This document shows, one piece after another, positions 45,701-54,699 of a stretch of DNA of 64,000 bases (its first letter is position 1; every line of letters starts with the position of its first letter). Source of the stretch: Verrucomicrobiota bacterium. GTDB lineage: Bacteria; Verrucomicrobiota; Verrucomicrobiia; Verrucomicrobiales; Verrucomicrobiaceae. Below the pieces are notes generated by a model, which saw only the letters and a list, made by a program, of their open reading frames with translations, did no database searches and was not told where the DNA came from. The translations under genes and the position numbers were made by a program. Location: the NCBI GenBank assembly GCA_026397715.1, contig JAPLUN010000414.1, positions 1 through 64,000 of the forward strand, read 5' to 3'.

Positions 45701-47096
45701 TCATGGCATTCGCCGAAGACTTGAGACCCGCCTGCTCCAGCCAGGCCACGGTCTCCTTCTGCTGGTGCTGCCGGGCGAGATCCAGCGCATTGCGGCCGTG
45801 GTGATCTTCCGGCTCCGTACGCGCACCGGCCTTGACCAGACGCTCCACCAAGGCGGTGCGTCCCAGCATCGCGGCCAGCATCAGAGGCGTGTGCCCCTGG
45901 CTGTTCTGCGCCGAAAGGCCTGCCTTGTGCTTGAGGTAATACTCCACCGCTTCGCTGTGCCCGGCCATCACGGCGTGGTGCAGCTGCGTGAACCGCGCAT
46001 CGTCCCCGCAGTTCAGGTGGCCGCCTTCGTCCGCGTACTGGTTCAGCCGCTCGATGACCTCCACATGGCCCCCGGCTGCTGCGGCAAACAGCACGCAGTG
46101 CATGGCTGGATAGAACGAAGGAAAATGCGCCTTCAGTTCCTGGTCCACCGCCGCCAGATCCCCAAGCTGCGCTGCCTTTGCCAGCGTCAAAACCGGGTCC
46201 TTGCTGGCGATGTCCACGCCCTTGCCCGCCAGTGTCTGCAATGTCTCGGCATTGCCCCACTTCTGCACTGTGGGCAGCCATTCCGAAAGAGTGCGCGGCA
46301 GCGCGACCCCTGCTTGCAGGAAGAACCGAAACGCAGGCTCTTTGCCGTAGTGAACGGCATAGCGCAGGGCGTTCATCCCGCGTTTGTCCTCTGCATGAAC
46401 ATCCGCGCCCAGGGAGATCAAGCGCTTGATCACCCCCATGTTCCCAAACAGCGAGGCATGCAGCAGCGGTGTGCTTTTGTCCTGGCACTGGGTGTCCACC
46501 GGAATGCCCCGCTTCACCAGCAGCTCCACCACATCCGCGCTGCTCACCCGGGCTGCATAGACCAGCACGGGCCACAATCCTTTACTCTTCCCCCGCACCT
46601 CTCCTTTCGGGTCGGCCTTCGCATTCAGCAGTACTTCCACCAGCTGCGGCGAGCCGCTCTTGAGCGCCTGCGCAAAGGCATCCGTCTCCGCGAGGGTGCC
46701 CTCCTCCAGCCTGGCCCCCGCCTTCAGCAGCAGTTCAGCGGACTCTGCATCGCCGGCACGACAGGCGAGCGCCAAGGCGCTGATGCCATCGAAGTCACGT
46801 GCATTGGGGTCCGCCCCGGCCGCCAGCAGATCGGCGATGATGTGTTTTTGAAAGGTATTCAGCGCATGCATCAGCGGTGTGTAGCCCCGCTTGTCCCGCG
46901 CATTGATGGAGACGCCCTCGTCAAGGTAGCGGCGCACGTAGCCGATTTTGCCGATGCAAGCCGCCTGCCAGATGCCGTCGGGTTTCCAGTATTCGCGAAA
47001 CTGGGCGGACACCTGCAGGGGCAGCAGGGCCGCCATGCCGAGCGCCAGGAAGACGTATCTTCGCCCGCAAAAGCGGGCGTGGGGGACTGCTCTCAT
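42711..47096 (-). CDS. Giant secreted ankyrin-repeat protein with a CsgG-like and propeller-like part
   Basis: A 1461-residue protein with a signal peptide (cleavage near VSA-Q, residue 32). Residues about 35-470 carry roughly a dozen ankyrin repeats, many with the (G)xTPLxxA pattern (GYTPLMHAL, GHTPLMLAAM). Residues about 500-650 resemble the FlgO/CsgG-type domain (KADLLVTGTLEMNE), with an Ala/Glu-rich helical middle. The C-terminal 350 residues (GLPFGHVSHAALVGNEVYVAG and similar units) look like a beta-propeller. It ends a three-gene operon with a CsgG-like protein and another secreted protein, starting 31 bases after the former. Ankyrin proteins outside the cytoplasm are uncommon; function is unknown. 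Confidence 0.82.
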   Translation of the reverse strand: MRAVPHARFCGRRYVFLALGMAALLPLQVSAQFREYWKPDGIWQAACIGKIGYVRRYLDEGVSINARDKRGYTPLMHALNTFQKHIIADLLAAGADPNARDFDGISALALACRAGDAESAELLLKAGARLEEGTLAETDAFAQALKSGSPQLVEVLLNAKADPKGEVRGKSKGLWPVLVYAARVSSADVVELLVKRGIPVDTQCQDKSTPLLHASLFGNMGVIKRLISLGADVHAEDKRGMNALRYAVHYGKEPAFRFFLQAGVALPRTLSEWLPTVQKWGNAETLQTLAGKGVDIASKDPVLTLAKAAQLGDLAAVDQELKAHFPSFYPAMHCVLFAAAAGGHVEVIERLNQYADEGGHLNCGDDARFTQLHHAVMAGHSEAVEYYLKHKAGLSAQNSQGHTPLMLAAMLGRTALVERLVKAGARTEPEDHHGRNALDLARQHQQKETVAWLEQAGLKSSANAMMLTEAEAEAPQTPASVAGQNKNALPAVTAAALPFVIHNDAWYPSVEAARDFGLALQAGLQDIEGLRWVERAEVEKAEAELVHSAAGLLSPGKSMGIGQWVKADLLVTGTLEMNEGLGRELTLRVVEAHRGDVLAVRRLRLVQPTGLPLEVTAPHLKEAAAAAREAIDEARARLAVVGSQRVFAPLFIGNRTARTNRLDVKVPALLRAVYRGAAGKEARVLNFQGSDEAAHETELAVSGLSQGNGEAWKGVADHYLWGWCEETGAPGIPFAEMPVRLVLELWSGGVETQTFSIETKQSEMEAAAEKLAAQLITAALEKPRPQPGNDDRLNAARILYKHAQDMIAQEPADMRLDQGNPWLVTRWALTMRSLEAARFFAPEDAAIAATWLLQRWYDKLHFPSVGNEEQSSAGIFWNLWRRKIDWDEHLSRFGLEGLRQVANSVRKNDKVLFSVFRTAKDAPPDWHFQINDELYSSVQAGNRGFPQGVPGTVRRKWCDILAASTADCLLRAQAEYTERTTYQPSFVEPNLDFFLPLEKRLELAKMAWHKLEGWNANPSPEVIVEKRLELLRWYDEAGTRAEAAATMKLLGKYYSDAYNGTYLPMISQSDNGPPPDFVETPMPVLKPLPVGAPPQPQALAKPKTKSKRFQVPIVPVAVPKEWDLPQFQLAASSASSTQAVVALTCYLNDQQHTMVADWDTQTQKFTPVPPFPQKITGDLSVLLKTPDSLWVGGPVYGIGRLDQATKKYSRFTDQDGLPFGHVSHAALVGNEVYVAGKGAADKPMLAAWSAAKGWRSVATDMNNKPLPMKQITQLTSFDSQMYCLYQSLKGGDELYTHDTSKKIRTRQPNPVASQGVVCGMWADERGLWILNKESVSLNPVPAAGPPVPRQPQTLRFPEDVRIDVNVPLAVSDGDWLWILGQEMAPQEKDPMGGHATYGRLLAIHKPTNTYCGCIDVTKGNTQGFVVTPDAVYALVIDISSEGAPVILKLDKAALIREALAK

Positions 47097-47126
47097 AGTC
47101 GAAGTAGATAGATGAAAAAAGGGCCG

Positions 47127-48056
47127 CTAGGGTTTGAGGGTGACGGCAAAGAACTGCTCCACCAGGCGCTCCGCCACGCTGCGACCGGCCACTTGCAGGG
47201 CGGACTTGGCGGCGATATTTTCCGCCAGATCAATCGCGCTGGAGGTCTGGCGATCGACCCAGATTTTTTCACCTTTCGCATCGGCCACTTTCACCTCCAG
47301 CCTGGCCTTGCAAAAGATCAGCTGCCCGCGCTGCCCGGCACGCTCGCTGAAGGCCTCCCCCTCGACGATGTAGTCCGCAGGCCCGCTTTCCACCAGCTTA
47401 AAACCCAGCTGCTGCAGCACACGCTGTATTTCCGTCTGCGCCGCAGGATCTGGCACACGGCGGGTGAGGTGCTGCTCGGGAATCTGCACACGTATGCTCG
47501 GCCTTTCCTTGCCAGCGGGCAGCAGCGCCTTGAGCCGGGCGATCATGGCGTCCCAGGTCTCGACTTCGGCGGTGAAGGCGGACTTGGGATCGCGCAGGCG
47601 CTCGGCAATTTGTCCCGCAAGCTTTTTCGCGGCGTCAGCGAGACCCGGCTCGCCCGCGAACTCCGCAGAGACCGACACCACCCGGCTGGTCTCCACGCCG
47701 ATCAATTTCACCACCGCCATGCGTTTGCCGCTGACCTCGATCAGCCGTCCGGTGATGAGCACCTGAGCTCCGACGATGTGCCCGATCTTGGCGGCGGTGT
47801 CTGGCTGAATCGTTCCCGTCAGGGTCAGCTCCTGCTCGCCGAGCACCTTGTCGATTTCCAAACGTTCCACCAGCTGGAGTTCGGGATGCTCTGAAAGCTG
47901 CACCCCCAGCAGCAGGGCCAGCTTTTCCGATTCAGGCTCGATGTCCTTCTGCGCACCAAAACCCAGCACCGCGACACTCAAGGGCGCTGGCTCTTCGGCT
48001 GCCAGAAAGGCGCATGCGTGAAGGAGGGAGAGCAGGAAGACGAGGCTCGTTTTCAT
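47127..48056 (-). CDS. Secreted CsgG-like protein
   Basis: A 309-residue protein from the ATG at 48056 (MKTSLVFLLSLLHACAF), with a signal peptide ending near FLAAE. LSVAVLGF then LVERLEIDKVLGEQELTLTG and GAQVLITGRLIEV match the N-terminal core of CsgG-type proteins (FxxR...LxxQ...GTDxLVxG). It lacks a lipobox Cys, so it is probably soluble or periplasmic rather than the curli pore. A longer upstream start at 48161 is possible but has no signal. It is the middle gene of a secreted operon with 48073-48906 and the ankyrin protein. Confidence 0.8.
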   Translation of the reverse strand: MKTSLVFLLSLLHACAFLAAEEPAPLSVAVLGFGAQKDIEPESEKLALLLGVQLSEHPELQLVERLEIDKVLGEQELTLTGTIQPDTAAKIGHIVGAQVLITGRLIEVSGKRMAVVKLIGVETSRVVSVSAEFAGEPGLADAAKKLAGQIAERLRDPKSAFTAEVETWDAMIARLKALLPAGKERPSIRVQIPEQHLTRRVPDPAAQTEIQRVLQQLGFKLVESGPADYIVEGEAFSERAGQRGQLIFCKARLEVKVADAKGEKIWVDRQTSSAIDLAENIAAKSALQVAGRSVAERLVEQFFAVTLKP

Positions 48057-48072
48057 AAGTGGAGGTGACGTT

Positions 48073-48906
48073 TCAAGAGGACGTTGACTGGCAAAACTCG
48101 ACCACCAGACGTTGCAGCGCGGGATCGTTGGGAAAATCTTTGAGCCGGCTGGCTGGAACAACCATCAACCGGCCGCGCCCGGCTGGCTTCATAAGGATTG
48201 TCCCACGCATTCCGGGCAGATCCCCAAACACGACCAGGCTCTGGCCGGGCTCCAAGGGCTGCGACTTGATTTTTTCCAGCCTTGCAGGGCTGGCCTTCGC
48301 AAACAAGACCCCATGCCATGTCGGCAGCGGTTCTGCGTGCTCCAGTGGCACGACTTTCACCTGGTCACGCTCGAATGCCCCGATCAAAGGCTTCCATTCA
48401 TCCTCTGCCACCAGACTCACGCTCTGCAGAGGTGCAAGAATGCCCCTCGGAGCCAGACGCAGCCGTATGGCACCCGCTGCCACTGCTGCCGCTCCATTCA
48501 CCGCCTGCCATTGGATCACATACACTGCTGGCTTGCCCGTCTCAGGCAGCGCCAGCGTGTGACGGGCCTCCGCCTGGACACTGCCCTCCGTGACGGTGGT
48601 CTGCGCTTCAAAAGCGAGCTCTTTGAGCGGCACAGCCAGACTCGATGCCGCCTGAAAAACGAGTCCCCGCAGCGTGATCTTGGATCCCGGTAATGCGATG
48701 ATCCGCCAGGCAAGCAAAGCGGGCTGATCACCAAACATCTCCATCTCAGTCAACTTTGTGGCCTCGTCAGGTGAAGCGGCAGGATGAATGAAAGTGACGC
48801 TGGCATCCTCAGAGCGTGCGCTCCCACACACTGCCATCAGCACACAAGTCCTGATGAGAACAGGGTACAGGGTGGTGAACGCTCGTATGGAAAGTTGCAC
48901 TTCCAA
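48073..48906 (-). CDS. Secreted hypothetical protein, first gene of the CsgG-like operon
   Basis: A 277-residue protein with a signal-like N-terminus; export may use the ATG at 48906 or the internal Met at residue 23 (MAVCGSARSED). The mature region is beta-rich with repeated hydrophobic strands (WRIIALPGSKITLRG, GKPAVYVIQWQAVNG). It ends FCQSTSS. No family recognised. It starts the operon 16 bases before the CsgG-like gene. It is bounded upstream by selO, which reads in the same direction. Confidence 0.72.
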   Translation of the reverse strand: MEVQLSIRAFTTLYPVLIRTCVLMAVCGSARSEDASVTFIHPAASPDEATKLTEMEMFGDQPALLAWRIIALPGSKITLRGLVFQAASSLAVPLKELAFEAQTTVTEGSVQAEARHTLALPETGKPAVYVIQWQAVNGAAAVAAGAIRLRLAPRGILAPLQSVSLVAEDEWKPLIGAFERDQVKVVPLEHAEPLPTWHGVLFAKASPARLEKIKSQPLEPGQSLVVFGDLPGMRGTILMKPAGRGRLMVVPASRLKDFPNDPALQRLVVEFCQSTSS

Positions 48907-48960
48907 GCAGAGCTATCAGGAATGCCCATGTGGGGCAATACTATTTTATTTTACCAGTCT

Positions 48961-48981
48961 TGCAGGGACTCAAGTCCCGCA
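48961..48981 (-). terminator. Hairpin overlapping the selO stop codon
   Basis: GGGACT-TG-AGTCCC with an outer TGC/GCA pair forms across the last codons and stop of selO. It is followed on the minus strand by a short TA-rich tail rather than a clean T run, so termination is plausible but unproven. Confidence 0.4.
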
Positions 48982-50436
48982 AAACGTCTGATAAGCACCC
49001 GGCGCAAGTCCCGATGGCGCACGGTACTCAGCCAAGACCGCGCGGTCCTCATACGGCTTTGCCAGCGCCTCCAGCAGGCGCTGCATGACGCTCAAATCAT
49101 TGCGCTCCACGGCGGCTGCGAGTGCCTCTTCCACCTTGTGATTCCGAGGAATCACTGCCGGATTGTGCGTGCGCATATGCTGCTGCACTTCGTCTGCAGA
49201 CTGCGGCTGAAGTTTCAAACGGGCCTGCCATTGCGCGTACCAGGCGGTGAAGGCGGGATCCTGCTGTGGCGCGGCTTCTGCTGGGTTTAAAGCGCGGAAG
49301 GTGTTGGTGAAATCGGCCTTTTGCTCCTTCATCCATGTCAGCAGGCTTTCTATCAATGCGCGGTCGTCGGCATCCTCGGTGAAGAGCCCCAGCTTGGCCC
49401 GCATGCCGGTGAGCCAGTGGCCTTCAAAGGTCGTCTTGAAGCCCTCGATGGCCGCATTGGCAATTTCCACGGCTTGCTTTTCATCGGCGTGTAGCAGCGG
49501 CAGCAGGGCCTCGGCCAGACGGGCGAGGTTCCACTGGGCGATCTGCGGCTGGTTGCCGTAGGCGTAGCGGCCATTGCGGTCGATGGAGCTGAATACGGTG
49601 GCGGGGTCAAAGGCATCCATGAAGGCACAGGGGCCATAGTCGATGGTCTCGCCGCTGAGCGCGACGTTATCGGTGTTCATAACGCCGTGGATAAAGCCAA
49701 CGCACTGCCATTGGGCGATGAGGCGCGCCTGGCGTTCCATCACGCTTTGGAGCAGCGAGAGGTAGGGTGCCTCAGCCGCGGCGAGTTCGGGATAATGACG
49801 TTGCAGGGTGTGATCGGCGAGGGCTTGCAGCGCTAACTTATCTCCGTGCGCCGCCGCCCATTCGAAGGTGCCCACGCGGATGTGGCTGGCGGCGATGCGG
49901 GTGAGCACCGCGCCGGGCAGCGACTCCTGGCGGAAGACTTTCTCGCCGGTGGTGACGACCGCGAGGCTGCGGGTGGTGGGAATGCCGAGCGCGTGCATGG
50001 CCTCGCTGATGATGTATTCGCGCAGCATGGGCCCCAGTGCCGCACGGCCGTCTCCGCGCCGTGAAAAGGGTGTGGGGCCCGAGCCTTTGAGCTGCACATC
50101 GTAGCGCTCTCCCGTGGGCGTGATTTGCTCTCCTAGAAGGATGGCACGGCCATCGCCGAGGCCGGTGAAATGGCCGTACTGGTGGCCTGCGTAGGCTTGG
50201 GCGAGGGGAGAAGCGTCATTGGGAAGTTCGTTGCCGGCGAAGATCGCGGCCTTCTCCGCCAAGGCTGAGGCATTCAATCCCAGAGACTGCGCCAGCGGGT
50301 GATTGAATACGACCATGCGCGGCTCCCGCACCGGCGTGGGTTCCAGATGCTCATGGAGCATCGCAGGCAGGCGGGCATAGGAGTGGTCGAAATTCCAGCC
50401 GAGTGAATTGGGAGTGGTGGGCGCAGACGCAGACAT
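48970..50436 (-). CDS. selO: Protein adenylyltransferase SelO (YdiU)
   Basis: SelO is a pseudokinase-fold enzyme that transfers AMP from ATP to Ser, Thr or Tyr of proteins and is linked to redox stress. The 488-residue protein has the family signatures [36 protein letters not shown] with the invariant Lys, [13 protein letters not shown] near residue 255 and [10 protein letters not shown]. It ends YQTFCGT, with the redox-active Cys near the C-terminus in the place of Sec in animal SelO. The length is standard. It is divergent from the methyltransferase gene at 50551. Confidence 0.95.
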   Translation of the reverse strand: MSASAPTTPNSLGWNFDHSYARLPAMLHEHLEPTPVREPRMVVFNHPLAQSLGLNASALAEKAAIFAGNELPNDASPLAQAYAGHQYGHFTGLGDGRAILLGEQITPTGERYDVQLKGSGPTPFSRRGDGRAALGPMLREYIISEAMHALGIPTTRSLAVVTTGEKVFRQESLPGAVLTRIAASHIRVGTFEWAAAHGDKLALQALADHTLQRHYPELAAAEAPYLSLLQSVMERQARLIAQWQCVGFIHGVMNTDNVALSGETIDYGPCAFMDAFDPATVFSSIDRNGRYAYGNQPQIAQWNLARLAEALLPLLHADEKQAVEIANAAIEGFKTTFEGHWLTGMRAKLGLFTEDADDRALIESLLTWMKEQKADFTNTFRALNPAEAAPQQDPAFTAWYAQWQARLKLQPQSADEVQQHMRTHNPAVIPRNHKVEEALAAAVERNDLSVMQRLLEALAKPYEDRAVLAEYRAPSGLAPGAYQTFCGT

Positions 50437-50550
50437 GAAAAGGATACGTCTTCATGCGCCAACTCGGGCGGCAAGTCTACTGCGCAGACCATCTCAGGGA
50501 TCGCACCATCCGGCGCTTTATTCCGCCGGTGAAGTCTCTATTCTCCGCGA

Positions 50551-51150
50551 ATGCTTCCTTCCAAACCTCATCTTGCCAGCCCGAATGGCGGCCTGCCTTC
50601 GTCCGTGCTGTGGGCGCAGCTCATGCTGAAGGACCGCCTGCGGCCCGGAGACATCGCTGTGGATGCAACGATGGGGAACGGGCATGACACCTTGTTTCTG
50701 ACGCAGTGCGTGAGCCCCGGCGGGCATGTGTTTGCCTTTGATGTGCAGGCGACGGCTCTGGTGGAAACGGCGAAGCGTGTGCCGGTGGAGATGACGACGC
50801 TGATTCATTCCGGACATGAAACCATGCGCGATCATGTGCCGGTGGAGCAGCACGGGAAGATCAGCGCGATCATGTTTAATCTCGGCTATTTGCCGGGGAC
50901 GGACAAGACGCTTATCACGCGCACGGAGACGACGATGATCGCGGTGCAGGCGGCGCTGGAGCTGCTGCGGCCGGGCGGGCTGCTTACCATCGCTGTGTAT
51001 CCGGGGCATGAGGGTGGTGCGGAAGAGGGGCGCAGCATTGCGGTCTGGGCGGCGGCGCTGGAATCCCGGCGCTATGAGGTGCAGCACATGCGGCCCATCA
51101 ACCGTGCGGCCTCGCCACCGGAGCTGTGGGTGGTGTGGAAGCGCGGATAA
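50551..51150 (+). CDS. SAM-dependent methyltransferase, YtqB-like
   Basis: A 199-residue class I methyltransferase of the rRNA-methylase-like YtqB type. Marks are the SAM-binding GDIAVDATMGNGHDTLFL (about 34-50), FNLGYLPGTDKTLITR in place of the usual NPPY catalytic motif, and GGLLTIAVYPGHEGG. YtqB relatives methylate wobble positions of tRNA or act on rRNA; here the target is not determined. The gene lies 114 bases from selO (divergent) and 90 bases before the AEC transporter gene. Confidence 0.85.
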   Translation: MLPSKPHLASPNGGLPSSVLWAQLMLKDRLRPGDIAVDATMGNGHDTLFLTQCVSPGGHVFAFDVQATALVETAKRVPVEMTTLIHSGHETMRDHVPVEQHGKISAIMFNLGYLPGTDKTLITRTETTMIAVQAALELLRPGGLLTIAVYPGHEGGAEEGRSIAVWAAALESRRYEVQHMRPINRAASPPELWVVWKRG

Positions 51151-51240
51151 AAATACAGATACGATTGTGTGCCGCAGGCAATCCCTGCCCCTGAGGTACT
51201 TGCGGAAACCCGCATCTCCGCCTAGCTGGAGGCCGCGCGC

Positions 51241-52188
51241 ATGGCCAACCTCGACTACCTCAGCATTCTCTCCGTGGCCGTGCCGGTCTATCTCACGATG
51301 GCCGCCGGGGCGCTGGCCCGCAAGACAGGGCTGCTGAAACCGGAAGCGGATGTGAGCCTCATGAAGCTCTCTGTGATGATGCTCACGCCGGCGCTGATCA
51401 TTGAACGTGTGGTGGGAAATCCTGCGGTGATGCGTCTGCCGCCGGTGCTCATTGCTGCGGGGCTGGGTTATGCGCTCGTCGCGCTCGGCATCGCGTTTAC
51501 GTATTTTGTGGCACCGCTGATCGGCCTGAAGAAAGGCGAGGGCCGCCGCACGTTCAGTGTGGCCTGCGGCCTGCAAAATTACGGTTTCGTGGCCATCCCC
51601 ATCGTCACTGCGTTGTTTCCAGACAAAGGCACGCTGGGGGTGCTTTTCACTTTCACACTCGGCGTGGAGCTTGCCTGCTGGACTGCGGGTGTCGGGCTGC
51701 TGACGGGCCTGGACAAGGCCCCGTGGCGGCTGGCGTTGAATGCGCCGGTGCTCACCATTTTGATCTCGCTGCTGCTGAACTTCAGCGGCCTGCATGCCCA
51801 TGTGCCGCAGGTGGCGCACAACACCTTTGCCATGCTTGGCGCCTGCGCGGTGCCACTGGCCGTGCTGCTCATTGGTGCGTCCATCGCGGATCTTTGGGGA
51901 CAAGGAGCCATGCAGTGGAAGGTGGCGATCGTCAGTCCGATCCTGCGTCTGGGCATCATCCCTCTCGCCTTTCTCGCGGCGGCCTGCTACCTGCCGATCA
52001 GCCTTGAATTGAAGCGTGTCATCGTCGTGCAGGGCGCGATGCCTTCCGCCGTGTTTAACATCATGATCGCACGCCTCTACGGGGGGCATGCATCCACCGC
52101 CGTGCAGGTCGTGATGGCGACGACCATCGTGAGCTGTGTCACCACGCCTCTGGTCATTGCCTGGGGTCTGAAACTGGTCGGCTCATGA
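51241..52188 (+). CDS. AEC-family (auxin efflux carrier-like) permease
   Basis: A 315-residue transporter with about ten membrane segments. Marks are the N-terminal VYLTMAAGALARKTGLL, the FSVACGLQNYGFVAIPI segment with the Asn/Gly pair of the AEC core, and PAVLLIGASIADL-type later helices (here VPLAVLLIGASIADL). Members move small organic acids or auxin. Its stop overlaps the start of the EamA gene by 4 bases, so the two transporters are coupled. Substrate unknown. Confidence 0.88.
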   Translation: MANLDYLSILSVAVPVYLTMAAGALARKTGLLKPEADVSLMKLSVMMLTPALIIERVVGNPAVMRLPPVLIAAGLGYALVALGIAFTYFVAPLIGLKKGEGRRTFSVACGLQNYGFVAIPIVTALFPDKGTLGVLFTFTLGVELACWTAGVGLLTGLDKAPWRLALNAPVLTILISLLLNFSGLHAHVPQVAHNTFAMLGACAVPLAVLLIGASIADLWGQGAMQWKVAIVSPILRLGIIPLAFLAAACYLPISLELKRVIVVQGAMPSAVFNIMIARLYGGHASTAVQVVMATTIVSCVTTPLVIAWGLKLVGS

Positions 52189-53090
52189 ATCTTCCCTGGT
52201 ATTTGCTCTTCCCGCTCGTTGCCGCCGTCGGCTATGCGATCGCGTCCTTGCTGCTGAAAAAAGCGCTCGTGGAAGGGGCGCATCCGATGGCCTGCTTTCA
52301 CATCAACAACTGGACCAGTACGCTCGCTTTTCTGCCGCTCGCTTTCTTTGAGACACAGCCCGTCAACTGGCAGGAATGGTATGTGCCGGTCGGCTTGGGC
52401 ATGCTGTTTTTCATCGGTGGCTGGTTCACCTTCATCGCGATGCAGCGCGGGGATGTGTCGCTCGTCACACCGGTGCTGGGGTCCAAGGTCGTGTTTGTCG
52501 CACTGGGTGCCAGCCTGTTCATCACGGACAGCATGAAGCCGCTGATGTGGGTGGCTGCCATCATCACCACGGGCGGGATCTTCCTGATGAGCGCCACCGA
52601 TTTCAAAACGCCGAAAGGCGCGCGGCTCGCCGGTCCGGTGGTCATGGCACTCATCAGCGCCGCACTCTACGCCTTCGCCGATGTGTTCCTGCAGAAATGG
52701 GCACCCTCATTCGGCCCAAAGACCTTTCTGGCTCTCCTGTCCGGCACCACCGGCGTGCTCTCAATCCTCTCGATGACGCTGCTGCCCAACCGCCCGCCGA
52801 TTCCATGGAATCGCGCCACGAAGTGGTCCATCGGTGGCAGCACCTTGATCGCCGCGCAATCGATGACCTTGGGTCTTTCGCTCGCTTACTTCAATGATGC
52901 TGTCGGCGTGAACGTCGTCTATGCCACGCGCGGTATGTGGAGCCTCGCCGTCGTCGCGTTGCTGGGCCCGCTGCTGGGCAACCGCGAACGCCATGAGTCC
53001 GGCAAAGCCTACGGCATCCGCATCATCGCCGCGGTGCTGCTCATGGCCGGAGTGATCTGCGCGGTGATCTCGCGCATGCAGACCAGATAG
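52185..53090 (+). CDS. EamA/DMT-superfamily transporter
   Basis: A 301-residue membrane protein with ten predicted membrane segments in two EamA repeats (about 1-140 and 150-298). Each half has the usual pattern (e.g. RGDVSLVTPVLGSKVVFVA and VGVNVVYATRGMWSLAVVALL). Drug/metabolite transporters of this type export amino acids or metabolites. It overlaps the AEC gene by 4 bases, and is followed by a strong terminator at 53112-53143. Confidence 0.9.
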   Translation: MNLPWYLLFPLVAAVGYAIASLLLKKALVEGAHPMACFHINNWTSTLAFLPLAFFETQPVNWQEWYVPVGLGMLFFIGGWFTFIAMQRGDVSLVTPVLGSKVVFVALGASLFITDSMKPLMWVAAIITTGGIFLMSATDFKTPKGARLAGPVVMALISAALYAFADVFLQKWAPSFGPKTFLALLSGTTGVLSILSMTLLPNRPPIPWNRATKWSIGGSTLIAAQSMTLGLSLAYFNDAVGVNVVYATRGMWSLAVVALLGPLLGNRERHESGKAYGIRIIAAVLLMAGVICAVISRMQTR

Positions 53091-53111
53091 CCCTGTTTCT
53101 GGGGGGCAGGC

Positions 53112-53143
53112 AGTCCTTATTGCACAGCAACAAGGCTATTTTT
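53112..53143 (+). terminator. Intrinsic terminator after the transporter pair
   Basis: AGTCCTTATTGC-ACA-GCAACAAGGCT followed by ATTTTTT. The stem matches the nadC terminator at 32566-32590 nearly base for base, with one or two changes in the left arm. Two distant operons therefore end in the same hairpin element. Confidence 0.82.
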
Positions 53144-53251
53144 TGAGTCCATCCGTATTCTTTGCATACAGGTGGCCCTTGAATTGATTTGATCAGTTTG
53201 GGCCTCCCCGGCGTCTATACTGGCGACATCAACTCTCAGCCCCCGAATCTC

Positions 53252-54604
53252 ATGCACACTTTACTGCGACTCCTGCTGGTCATGCTCATGGCAGCAGGCA
53301 CAGGCGCTCCGCTGCTTGCAGCCACGACTTCATCCAAGGGGAAAAAGTCTTCCCAGTCGGAAACCAGCTCCAAAAAGAAAGCGCCTGCCAAGTCTGATTC
53401 CACGCCGGCCAAAGCCGAAACGCCTGCGGCCAAGAAGACCACGCCTCCGCCTTCCGAGCCGGTGAACGAAGACCCGCCTGCGCCTGTGGTGACGCCGGCG
53501 GTGGTTTCCACGCTGAGCATTGAGGACATCAGTGGTTTTGACGCCTACCCCAAGCAGATTCAAAGCCTGGTGCAGAGCTGCCTGGCGCTCACGCATCTGG
53601 AGCTCGGCTACATGTATGGCTCGAGTGAGCCCAGCAAGGGTGGCATGGACTGCTCCGGCACCATTTACCATGTGCTGCACTTTCAGGGCCTGAAGGACGT
53701 GCCGCGTCAGTCCGACGAGATGTGCAACTGGGTGGACAAGAAAAGCCACCTCTCACTCACTCCCACCGCCACGAGCTTTGGCAGCGAGGAGTTCGACAAC
53801 CTCAAACCCGGCGACCTGCTCTTCTGGACCAACTCCCTCGAAACCACGCGCAAGCTGCCCGTGACCCACGTCATGATCTACCTCGGCAAGCTCAAGAAAA
53901 GCGGCAAGCGCGTCGTCTTCGGCTCCAGCGACGGCCGCAGCTACATGGGCGAGCGCCGCAGCGGCGTCAGCGTCTTCGACTTCAGCCTGCCCAAGGCGGA
54001 CAGCACCAAGCACTTCTATGGCTATGGGCCGACCCCGGGTCTGCTGCCTGTGGAACCTGAGAGGCCGGTGATCGCCGCGGTGACACCGCCCGCTCCTGCT
54101 CCAACGCCAGCGCCGAAAGAGACTGCGGTGTCCAAAGAAGCAACGACACCGAAGGAAACGGCTGCAGTCAAAGAATCACCTGCACCGAAGGTGGTAGTGA
54201 AGTCCAAAGAAACAGTCTCAACGAAGGAACCGTCGGCAGTCAAAGAAACGCCCGCACCGAAGCTGGTGGCATCTGTGGCCAAAGAAAAAGAGGTGCCCGT
54301 ACCCACGAAGCCCGACACCAAAGAATCGTCCGCAGTTAAGGAGGAGGTGCGCAAAGCCGTGGCCGTCACCACCGAAACGCCTCCCGAGTCCGCGACCAAG
54401 AAAACCGCCGCCGCAGAGACCAAGGCCGACGCGTCCGCCAAGTCCTCGACCTCCGCTAAACCCAAAACTTCAACGACCAAGAAACGCTCCACTCCCGTTG
54501 CCTCCACTACTCGCCGTCGCACACCCGCGGCACCGCCGAAAAGTGTGTTTGAGCAGAAGGTGGATCGCGCGGTGAGTTCGGTGCGGCGGTTTTTTCAGCA
54601 GTGA
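53252..54604 (+). CDS. NlpC/P60 family cell-wall peptidase with a long Lys/Pro/Glu-rich tail
   Basis: A 450-residue protein starting at 53252 (MHTLLRLLLVMLMAAGTGAP), with a signal peptide. Residues about 25-85 are low-complexity Lys/Ser/Pro. The NlpC/P60 domain (about 100-260) has GGMDCSGTIYH (nucleophile Cys) and PVTHVMIYLG (catalytic His), so it should cleave peptidoglycan stem peptides. From 270 to the end are PKETA, VKESPAPK and similar Pro/Lys/Glu repeats, then a basic tail RRRTPAAPP. The tail may hold the enzyme to the wall. It is the last gene before the small-gene island. Confidence 0.87.
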   Translation: MHTLLRLLLVMLMAAGTGAPLLAATTSSKGKKSSQSETSSKKKAPAKSDSTPAKAETPAAKKTTPPPSEPVNEDPPAPVVTPAVVSTLSIEDISGFDAYPKQIQSLVQSCLALTHLELGYMYGSSEPSKGGMDCSGTIYHVLHFQGLKDVPRQSDEMCNWVDKKSHLSLTPTATSFGSEEFDNLKPGDLLFWTNSLETTRKLPVTHVMIYLGKLKKSGKRVVFGSSDGRSYMGERRSGVSVFDFSLPKADSTKHFYGYGPTPGLLPVEPERPVIAAVTPPAPAPTPAPKETAVSKEATTPKETAAVKESPAPKVVVKSKETVSTKEPSAVKETPAPKLVASVAKEKEVPVPTKPDTKESSAVKEEVRKAVAVTTETPPESATKKTAAAETKADASAKSSTSAKPKTSTTKKRSTPVASTTRRRTPAAPPKSVFEQKVDRAVSSVRRFFQQ

Positions 54605-54699
54605 TGCAGCGAAGAACTTTGCGGGAATAGGTTTGCACCAGGACTAACGCCTGGCTGGCACCAACGCTTTGTTCACCTCTGTTTTCCCGGTCATCGTCT

